This document shows positions 57,639 to 64,000 of a DNA stretch of 64,000 nucleotides, piece after piece. Position 1 is the first letter of the stretch. Each line of letters begins with the position of its first letter. The position numbers and the translations under genes were made by a program. Under the pieces are notes generated by a model. It was not told the origin of the DNA. It worked only from the letters and a program-made list of their open reading frames with translations, and searched no databases. The stretch spans positions 186,001 through 250,000 of the forward strand of contig JALCSW010000002.1 in assembly GCA_022653695.1 (NCBI GenBank), in the 5' to 3' direction. The DNA comes from Bacilli bacterium. Its GTDB lineage: Bacteria > Bacillota_I > Bacilli_A > RFN20 > CAG-826.

Positions 57639-59312
57639 TTAGCTGCCCATGAGGGCGGCGATGAAAGCCCGCTTCTCTTTCAGGGAGGCCTCGAGCCCTT
57701 CTTTCCGCGAGCCTCTGACCGAATAGTAGACCTTCAGTTTGGGTTCGGTCCCCGAAGGGCGGATCGTGACGCTCGCCCCGTCCTTGAAACCGAATTTCAT
57801 GACATCGCTCGAAGGAAGGGCGAGCTTCCCTTCCCCGTCGCTTCCCTTATGGGTCCCCGCAAGGTAATCGTCCACGAACGCGAAAGCGTCAAGATGGGCC
57901 TCACCATAGGCGCGAAACGTATTCATCAGGCCCCTCATCTTTCCGAACCCCGCCTCGCCTTCGAATTCATAACTGTCGAGGGCGTTTTCGTAGTAACCGT
58001 ATTTCCGATAGAGCTCATCGAGCCTCTCGAGCGGGCTCTTTCCTTCGTTCTTATAGCTTTGGAACATAAGGGCCACGTTAAGCGCGGCGTCCACCGCGTC
58101 TTTGTCGCGGACCTCGGTCCCGGTGAGATAGCCGTAGCTTTCCTCGAAACCCATGAAGAAGCGTTCCGGGTGCCCTTCCCTTTCGAGGCGGTTGATCTCT
58201 TCGCCGATGAATTTGAAGCCGGTGAGGGTCTCGACGACTTTCATGCCGTTATCCTCACCCATCGGGATGACCATGTCGGTCGTGACGATGGTCTTGACGA
58301 GGACGGACTCGGCATCGTGCCTCTTGTGCCTCAAAAGGAAATCGCAGAGCAGGATCCCGATCTCGTTGCCGCTTAGCAAACAAGGCTCGCCCTTGACGGG
58401 GAAGGCGGTCCCGAGGCGGTCGCAATCGGGGTCGGTGACGAGAAGCAAATCCCCCTTCTTCTCGCGAAGGTCGCGGATCCCGAGAGCCAACGCCTCCCTA
58501 AGTTCGGGGTTGGGCTTCGGGCAGGTCGGGAAACCCCCGTCGGGGAGGGCCTGTTCCTTCACGGGGAAAACGTTCGCGAACCCCGCTTCGCGAAGCGCGT
58601 TGAGGACGGGGACGCGGCCCGTCCCGTTAAGAGGCGAGTAGACTATTCGCAGATCGCGCGGTTGGATCTCGGGGATATCCTTGCCCTTTATGTAACGCAT
58701 GTAAGATTCGTAGCATTCCTGGGGGATATAGGCGATGAGGCCCTTCTCTAGGCCCTCCTGGAAAGGCAGGGAGCGGACGCCGTCGAAAACGTCGGTTTCC
58801 TCGATGGCGCGCCCGATTTCCTTCGCCATCTCGAGAGTGATTTGGCAACCGCGGCCCTCATAGACCTTGTATCCGTTATATTCCTTGGGGTTATGGGAGG
58901 CCGTCACCATGACGCCCGCGGCGGCGTGAAGATAACGGACCGCGTAGGAAAGGCACGGGGTTGGCATCAGTTTGTCGAAAAGAAAGGCCTTAATGCCGTT
59001 GGCGGCGAATACGGACGCCGCCGTTTCCGCGAAAAGGCGGCTGTTGATCCGCGAATCGTAGGAAACGGCGATCGAGGGGTCCTTAAAATGGGCGTTCACG
59101 TAGGAGGCAAGGCCCTGGCTGATGCGCCCCACCGTATAGACGTTGAGGCGGTTGCTTCCGGCCCCCAAGAGGCCCCGGAGGCCCCCCGTCCCGAATTCGA
59201 GGTCTTTGTAGAAGGCGTCCTCCCTCTCCGCTTCGCCCATCGAAAGGAGCTCCTTATGGAGCGTCTCGTCCTTCACGCGCCTAAGCCAACGGGAATAGTC
59301 CTTCATAGCCAC
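57639..59312 (-). CDS. pgcA: Phosphoglucomutase/phosphomannomutase
   Basis: The 557-residue alpha-D-phosphohexomutase has the phosphoserine loop VMVTASHNPKEYNGYKVY, metal loop VTDPDCDRLG, sugar loop FMGFEESYGYL and the C-terminal phosphate-binding VTIRPSGTEPKLKVY. It converts glucose-1-P from glycogen phosphorolysis to glucose-6-P. The start is GTG at 59312 or ATG at 59306. A GATAAT -10-like element sits 5 or 11 nt upstream respectively. First gene of the pgm-manA-ROK operon. Confidence 0.96.
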   Translation of the reverse strand: MAMKDYSRWLRRVKDETLHKELLSMGEAEREDAFYKDLEFGTGGLRGLLGAGSNRLNVYTVGRISQGLASYVNAHFKDPSIAVSYDSRINSRLFAETAASVFAANGIKAFLFDKLMPTPCLSYAVRYLHAAAGVMVTASHNPKEYNGYKVYEGRGCQITLEMAKEIGRAIEETDVFDGVRSLPFQEGLEKGLIAYIPQECYESYMRYIKGKDIPEIQPRDLRIVYSPLNGTGRVPVLNALREAGFANVFPVKEQALPDGGFPTCPKPNPELREALALGIRDLREKKGDLLLVTDPDCDRLGTAFPVKGEPCLLSGNEIGILLCDFLLRHKRHDAESVLVKTIVTTDMVIPMGEDNGMKVVETLTGFKFIGEEINRLEREGHPERFFMGFEESYGYLTGTEVRDKDAVDAALNVALMFQSYKNEGKSPLERLDELYRKYGYYENALDSYEFEGEAGFGKMRGLMNTFRAYGEAHLDAFAFVDDYLAGTHKGSDGEGKLALPSSDVMKFGFKDGASVTIRPSGTEPKLKVYYSVRGSRKEGLEASLKEKRAFIAALMGS

Positions 59313-59535
59313 TTCTTATTATCCGCTTTTAGGATAGGCCCGAGTCCGCCGCTTATGTACCCTTGTTCAGTAAACAAACGGGGGAGATTCGGAAACATCC
59401 GTGGTGACCTTTTCCAAAGGAAAAAAGCAAAGGAGAACAAAACTCGAGATGGAGCCTAACCTTTTTGGCGGCCTCGTTTCGAAGAGAGGCGTTCAAGGCC
59501 ATGAAAATCGAGTTTCCTCAAAGGGAAGCCCGACG

Positions 59536-59541
59536 TATGAT
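59536..59541 (+). promoter_or_regulatory. -10 element of esterase lipoprotein gene, leaderless
   Basis: TATGAT, 6 nt before the ATG at 59548. No Shine-Dalgarno sequence. Confidence 0.5.
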
Positions 59542-59547
59542 GAAGCC

Positions 59548-60444
59548 ATGAAAACGAAATTCCTTTTGCCGTTTCTCGCGCCCCTTTGCCTGTCCCTTTC
59601 CGGATGCGGGGCCGCCAAGACCCCGGTCGACGTCATCATCATGGGCGGCCAATCGAACATGGTCGGCTGCTCCGTCTACTCCGGGCTCAAGGACGAGATC
59701 GGCTCCAGCCGTTACGAGGCCTTTGAGCGAGGCATGGACGGGGTCAAAACGAGCTATGACTGCTGGACGAAGGAGGGAGTCGGCGAATACAGAGAGCAGA
59801 ACGGCTCGAAGGGCAAGTTCGTGAACGTCTTCCTGGGCCAAGGCAACAGCGACCTGACCTTCGGGCCCGAAATCGGGATGGCCGAAGCCTGGAACGAAAG
59901 CCGGGCCGGCAAGCTTTTCCTTATCAAATACGCCTGCGGAGCCTCGAATCTCCTTGACGATTGGGCGGCGCCCTCAAGCGGGAAAAAGACGACGATGTAC
60001 GATAATTTCGTCGCTTACGTCAGCGCCCAGCTCCAAGTCCTCGAGGATAGCGGCTACGCCCCCACCGTGCGCCTCATGTGCTGGATGCAAGGCGAGGGCG
60101 ATTCCTATCCGGGGTATTACTCCGAGTATTATGAGCAACTGACCTATTTGGTCAAGGACCTGCGCAAGGAATTCGCCGACCATGAGCCCGAGGAAGGCTT
60201 CGCTTTCGTCGACGGCGGCATCAGCGACAGCCCCGCCTGGGCCTATTACAAAGAGGTCAACGAAGCCAAAGCCCAATACGCCGCGATGAGCGAGCGGAAC
60301 GTCTATATCGACACCATCGCCGCCGGCCTCACGAAAGACACGCTTCAAGACGATAACGCCCACTACCGGGGGCGGTACATGGTGCGGCTCGGAGGCCTTT
60401 TCGCGGACGCTTGCGAACCGTTTTTAAGCGATGTCAGCCAGTGA
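59548..60444 (+). CDS. Sialate O-acetylesterase-like (SASA) SGNH lipoprotein
   Basis: The 298-residue protein has a lipoprotein signal with lipobox LSGC (Cys at 18). The SASA/SGNH esterase fold follows: nucleophile in IIMGGQSNMVG, block III MCWMQGEGDSYPG and the catalytic DNAH near the C-terminus (QDDNAHYRG). It is surface-anchored and probably removes acetyl groups from host or plant glycans. Upstream Met codons are in-frame but lack lipoprotein character. The last 14 nt overlap the next esterase gene. Confidence 0.87.
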   Translation: MKTKFLLPFLAPLCLSLSGCGAAKTPVDVIIMGGQSNMVGCSVYSGLKDEIGSSRYEAFERGMDGVKTSYDCWTKEGVGEYREQNGSKGKFVNVFLGQGNSDLTFGPEIGMAEAWNESRAGKLFLIKYACGASNLLDDWAAPSSGKKTTMYDNFVAYVSAQLQVLEDSGYAPTVRLMCWMQGEGDSYPGYYSEYYEQLTYLVKDLRKEFADHEPEEGFAFVDGGISDSPAWAYYKEVNEAKAQYAAMSERNVYIDTIAAGLTKDTLQDDNAHYRGRYMVRLGGLFADACEPFLSDVSQ

Positions 60445-61213
60445 CGGTTTCTCCCTGAACGCCCGCGATTTCTTCGTCGGCGGCCTTGGCTACGCGAAGC
60501 GGGTCAAAGTGTCGCTTCCCGAGGGGCCGGGCCCTTTTCCGCTCCTTATCGTCCACGATGGGAGGTGCGCTTTCAGGAAAGGGGCGCCCGAAGGATGCGA
60601 ATGCCTCGCCATCGACGAGGCCCTCGCGGGACGGGGGCGAAGAATGGCCGTCGCGGCGATCGAAGAGGAACCGTGGCAAACGCGAACCAAAGAGTATTCG
60701 CCCTTTCCGTGGGTCGATGAGGCCTCGGTTTATCTGCCCGCGGGCGAGGAAAAGGGGAAAGCCTACGCCGAATGGGTAATGAAGGGGTTGCTTCCCGCCC
60801 TAGAAAGCGACCTCCCGATCGAACGGAACGGGAAGGGCCGCTATATGCTCGGATGCTCGCTCGGGGCCCTCATGAGCGCCTATATGTCTTTCGCCTATCC
60901 CGGAGCCTTCGGGAAAATCGGCTGCATGTCCCTCGCCAGTTGGGGCAACGAGCCCGCCTTCCTCTCTTTTTGCGAAAGCCGGGAGAGCCGTTCCGCGTAT
61001 TTCCTTCGGGTCGGAACGGACGAGGGGACGCCGCGGGGCATCGCTTCGCTCGCGGGGGTTTATCCGCGGCTCGCCGAGGACTTCAGAGGGATCCTGATCG
61101 AAAAAGGCCGGCCCGTGGATTTCGCGATCAACGACGGACGGGCCCACAAAACGGCTGAGTGGAGCAAGGACATGCCGGCTTTCGTCGATTTTTTGTCGCC
61201 AAGAGCGATTTGA
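60431..61213 (+). CDS. Alpha/beta-hydrolase esterase (Fes/esterase D type)
   Basis: The 260-residue protein shows an oxyanion strand PLLIVHDG, nucleophile elbow MLGCSLGALMSAY (GCSLG in place of GxSxG), Asp in RVGTDEGTP and His in INDGRAHKTAEW. This is the putative-esterase fold of enterochelin/feruloyl esterases and acyltransferases. It has no signal peptide, so it is cytoplasmic. It is translationally coupled to the SASA lipoprotein gene and overlaps the convergent CE2-type gene by 86 bp. Confidence 0.82.
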   Translation: MSASDGFSLNARDFFVGGLGYAKRVKVSLPEGPGPFPLLIVHDGRCAFRKGAPEGCECLAIDEALAGRGRRMAVAAIEEEPWQTRTKEYSPFPWVDEASVYLPAGEEKGKAYAEWVMKGLLPALESDLPIERNGKGRYMLGCSLGALMSAYMSFAYPGAFGKIGCMSLASWGNEPAFLSFCESRESRSAYFLRVGTDEGTPRGIASLAGVYPRLAEDFRGILIEKGRPVDFAINDGRAHKTAEWSKDMPAFVDFLSPRAI

Positions 61214-62252
61214 TGAGGGCGAGCAGTTCGCGCGCGGCCTCCTCGTGCATCTTCGCGTTGGGATGGCCGCCGTTAGCCATATAGCCGCCGACTTTGAGGG
61301 AATCGAAACGGATGAAGCTCACCGGCTTAGGATAGGATAGGCACGCCTTTTCGATGAGCGGATCCACCACCTCGTTGGCGATCATGCCGGTCCCCGCGAT
61401 GACGAGCGGGTCGCCGTAGGCGGCGAAGACGCGGTCGAGGAATTTCCTAAAAGCGGCTTGGAATCCTTTTTTTAAAGACTCCCGTTTCGACGGGTCGCTT
61501 TCGGAGCGGATGAGTTGATCGTCGTTGGTCCCCAAGTTGATGACCACGATGTCGGGGACGAAGGACGAATTGTCCCATCCGACCTTCTCGAGCGGGCCCA
61601 TGCCCCACCGGAAATCCGCCATGTCGAACATCGTCGGGATGTCTTTGATTCTCTCTTGGGAGTTCCACGGGGATCGGTAGAGGGCGAAGCCCCCGATCGC
61701 GACGATCGAGAAATCCGCGTCCAAGGCCTCCGAAACGAGACCCGCATAGCCGATGAGGGGGTTTTCGGTCCGCGTCTCGTAGGTATCGTCCCCGGGCAGG
61801 CCCTCGCTGCCGTTGCCGGCGGTGATCGAATCGCCGTAGAACTCGATTTTAAGGCGCTTTTGCGGCGATATCGGCCAAAAAGAGCCGTCGGTCGTCAGGC
61901 TTTGGAGACCCGTGAAGGAGCACGAGGCCTCGGTCCGCTTGTAGACGCGGACGCGATGGACGCCGTAAGGAAGGCCTTCGCAGATGGCGTATGAGGCCTT
62001 TTCCTTGTCGAGCCCGATGGTTTTGGCGCTGGCGAAGGATCCCCCGTCGACGAGGACGGCAAGGTAGGCCCGCCCGTCCTTTTGCCCGCAGCAATCGGCC
62101 ACGAAATCGGCGGACAGCCGGCTTCCGAGGAAACGAACCTCGAAACCGGAGGCCGAGAAAGTGAACATATAGGCTTTCTTCCCACCGTTGTCAAAACCCC
62201 GGCCCAAAGGCCGAAGATACGTTTCGCCGAACGGGAAGGAGAGGGTTTTCAT
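61128..62252 (-). CDS. CE2-type SGNH carbohydrate esterase
   Basis: The 374-residue protein has an N-terminal beta-sandwich (about 1-130) and an SGNH hydrolase domain with GDSITAGNGSEG (nucleophile Ser), VVINLGTNDDQ and GGHPNAKMHEE (catalytic His). This is the layout of CE2 acetylxylan/glucomannan esterases. It has no signal peptide. The ATG overlaps the sugar-ABC ATPase stop by 4 nt, tying it to sugar uptake. The final 25 residues run into the convergent esterase gene and may be an extension. Confidence 0.85.
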   Translation of the reverse strand: MKTLSFPFGETYLRPLGRGFDNGGKKAYMFTFSASGFEVRFLGSRLSADFVADCCGQKDGRAYLAVLVDGGSFASAKTIGLDKEKASYAICEGLPYGVHRVRVYKRTEASCSFTGLQSLTTDGSFWPISPQKRLKIEFYGDSITAGNGSEGLPGDDTYETRTENPLIGYAGLVSEALDADFSIVAIGGFALYRSPWNSQERIKDIPTMFDMADFRWGMGPLEKVGWDNSSFVPDIVVINLGTNDDQLIRSESDPSKRESLKKGFQAAFRKFLDRVFAAYGDPLVIAGTGMIANEVVDPLIEKACLSYPKPVSFIRFDSLKVGGYMANGGHPNAKMHEEAARELLALIKSLLATKNRRKPACPCSTQPFCGPVRR

Positions 62253-64000
62253 TTTTCGACCTTGATCGAGTCCTCGCCCAGCGCGAGCGTGAACGAGGGG
62301 GCCTTATAAACGCTGAAGTCGGCCGGAAGGAGGAAGGTGGCGTAATCCTCAAGCCCGCTCACCTGGACGAACGCGGCGTTATAAGAGCCCAGAAGATCCT
62401 CGTCGTAGGCCGAAACCTTGATGGCCCGGCTTTTATCGTAGGCGGGGTTTTTGCGGCCGATCTTTTTGGCGTCTTTTTTGCCAAGGATGGCCTCGCATCC
62501 GGTCTCCTTGAGGCGAATCGTGTGTTCCCCGTCGGGCACCCCTAAATCGGGAACCGCCACTTTGTTGCCGCCGAAGGAGACGACGCTTTTGCCGTTCCGA
62601 GTGACGATGCTGGCCTTTGCGAGGTTCGGAAGGATCCTCTCCTTGCTGATCAGGCGGTTCCCCTCCTCGTCCTCGAAATAGATGTCCTTCGGCGCGACGT
62701 ACAGCGAGACGGCGTCGCCCTTCTTGAGTCCGCTATCGAGGCCAGCGCTGGTGACGATGTATTTACCGATTCCCTCAGACGTCAGGAAAACGGTGAGGCA
62801 GTCGGTCTTTTTGACGACGAAACCCACTTTGCAGGCGATTCGGAAGGCGCCGGCTTTCTTTGCCAAGCCAACGTCTTTCGGCGCGAAGCACAGATACGTT
62901 TTCTTGGATTCGAAAGCCGTTTCGAGAAGCCGCTCCTTGTAATCCGAAGGATAGACGAACACGTTCTTGCCTACTGAGGCCGCGTCTTTGCCAATATGGC
63001 AGAAAAGGCGGTTCACCCTCGGCACGTCCATGACCGAATTGCCGCTCCTCTTGTCGAAAAGATGGGCTTCCCCCATCTCGAAGGAAAGAAAGATTTTGTC
63101 TTTGGGGTTGTATTGCCCCGTCGCGGCCCCTTTGACGAGGACGTTGTCGTCGCCGCCCTCGATTTTGGCGTAGACGATGGTCTCGTCGCCGAGTTGCTCG
63201 ATGACGTCGATTTCGGCCGGTATGCCGGCTTCGGCGATTCGGATGTGCTCGGGCCTGAGGCCAAGGAGCATTTCCTGGCCGATATAGCTTTCCTCGGACA
63301 GTTCCTTGGCTTTCAGCTCCGGGAAATCCACTTCGAGTTTCTCGAGGCCGTGGAGATAAGCGACCAACCGATCGCCTTTTTCCGCGAGTTTGCAGTCGAT
63401 GATGTTCATCTGGGGGGAGCCAAGGAAAGTGGCGACGAAAAGGTTGGTTGGGTTCTCGTAGAGGTTGACGGGGGTGTCGACTTGCTGGATGAAGCCCTTG
63501 TTCATGACGACGATGCGGTCGCCCATGGTCATGGCCTCGGTTTGGTCGTGGGTGACGTAAATGAAAGTCGTGGCCAGCCGCTTATGGAGTTTCGTGATCT
63601 CGGTGCGCATCTGGACGCGGAGCTTGGCGTCGAGGTTGCTTAAAGGCTCGTCGAGCAGAAAGACCTTCGGCTCGCGGACGATGGCGCGCCCGAGGGCCAC
63701 GCGCTGGCACTGGCCACCGGAGAGGGCCTTCGGCTTTCGGGTGAGCAAATCGGTGATCTCGAGGATCTCGGCCGCCCGGTTGACGCGCTCCTCGATCTCT
63801 TTGGGCGGCAAGTGGCGGAGCCTCAGCCCGAACGCCATGTTCTGAAAGACGGTCATATGGGGGTAAAGGGCGTAGTTCTGGAAAACCATCGCGATGTCGC
63901 GGTCCTTCGAATCGACGTCGTTGACGAGGACATCGTCGATGTAAAGGCCGCCCGAGGTGATGTTCTCAAGCCCCGCGATCATGCGGAGGGTCGTCGATTT
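62249..64000 (-). CDS. Sugar ABC importer ATPase (MsmK/UgpC type), long C-terminal extension, N-terminus beyond window
   Basis: The visible part begins inside Walker A (KSTTLRMIAGLE), then Q-loop VFQNYALYPHMTV, signature ALSGGQCQRVA, Walker B VFLLDEPLSNLD and switch THDQTEA. It is the shared ATPase of carbohydrate ABC importers. After the TOBE domains (about residues 230-320 of the visible part) there are about 250 extra residues, with further OB/TOBE-like beta segments, whereas MsmK/UgpC usually end near residue 370. The extension may be regulatory. It is followed by the CE2 esterase gene (4-nt overlap). Confidence 0.93.
   Translation of the reverse strand, partial: KSTTLRMIAGLENITSGGLYIDDVLVNDVDSKDRDIAMVFQNYALYPHMTVFQNMAFGLRLRHLPPKEIEERVNRAAEILEITDLLTRKPKALSGGQCQRVALGRAIVREPKVFLLDEPLSNLDAKLRVQMRTEITKLHKRLATTFIYVTHDQTEAMTMGDRIVVMNKGFIQQVDTPVNLYENPTNLFVATFLGSPQMNIIDCKLAEKGDRLVAYLHGLEKLEVDFPELKAKELSEESYIGQEMLLGLRPEHIRIAEAGIPAEIDVIEQLGDETIVYAKIEGGDDNVLVKGAATGQYNPKDKIFLSFEMGEAHLFDKRSGNSVMDVPRVNRLFCHIGKDAASVGKNVFVYPSDYKERLLETAFESKKTYLCFAPKDVGLAKKAGAFRIACKVGFVVKKTDCLTVFLTSEGIGKYIVTSAGLDSGLKKGDAVSLYVAPKDIYFEDEEGNRLISKERILPNLAKASIVTRNGKSVVSFGGNKVAVPDLGVPDGEHTIRLKETGCEAILGKKDAKKIGRKNPAYDKSRAIKVSAYDEDLLGSYNAAFVQVSGLEDYATFLLPADFSVYKAPSFTLALGEDSIKVEK

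Overview
The window is 64 kb of GC-rich (roughly 57-60 % by eye), densely packed bacterial chromosome. Gene content points to an uncultured, gut- or rumen-type member of the Bacilli related to Mollicutes/Erysipelotrichia (RF39/RFN20-like lineages). The evidence is a stripped-down division cluster (mraZ-rsmH-small membrane protein-ftsA-ftsZ) with no murein genes between its members, the run ileS-lspA-rluD, RNase HIII, MutS2, T-box-controlled ileS and pheST, heterodimeric ABC exporters, and many lipoproteins with Ser-rich linkers after the lipobox. Species and genus cannot be named from sequence alone.

Layout. 1-6.7 kb: an EFR1-type flavodoxin/ferredoxin (cut by the window edge), an AraC regulator, a TetR-ABC-2 drug-export operon, small membrane proteins and a lipoprotein that looks frameshifted. 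6.9-12.8 kb: an AT-richer accessory island ending at tRNA-Arg(TCT). It holds an AbiEi/AbiEii toxin-antitoxin pair, a broken DUF4406-like gene, a DUF4143 AAA+ ATPase, an IS30-like transposase remnant and an HTH-DUF3990 toxin-like pair. 12.9-17.2 kb: an iron/cobalamin-type ABC importer with a methyltransferase and a divergent TetR regulator. 17.3-35.3 kb: housekeeping genes (uvrC, mutS2, rnhC, rluD, lspA, ileS, ftsZ, ftsA, rsmH, mraZ, yceD, pheT, pheS). 35.6-42 kb: lipoproteins, a TrmH methyltransferase, a YgjP metallopeptidase, a TudS/DUF523 protein with an unusual KPYG-repeat tail, and an ECF S component. 42-64 kb: carbohydrate metabolism (GH13 glucosidase, glycogen phosphorylase and branching enzyme, phosphoglucomutase, mannose-6-phosphate isomerase, a ROK kinase-Nudix fusion, three esterases and a sugar-ABC ATPase), interrupted by a heterodimeric exporter and a second DUF4143 ATPase.

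How it fits together. GlgP and GlgB turn over an alpha-glucan. Glucose-1-P goes through phosphoglucomutase, free sugars through the ROK kinase, and mannose-6-P through ManA. Oligosaccharides are probably imported by the ABC system whose ATPase is cut at the right edge, and trimmed by the GH13 enzyme and the deacetylating esterases.

Two patterns stand out. First, about ten genes at the heads of transcription units have a good -10 hexamer only 6-9 nt upstream of the start codon and no Shine-Dalgarno sequence, which suggests widespread leaderless transcription. Second, both DUF4143 ATPase genes are preceded by short direct-repeat arrays (3 x 15 bp at a strict 33-bp period, and 4 degenerate 23-bp units). 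Neither array is explained by any feature type I know.
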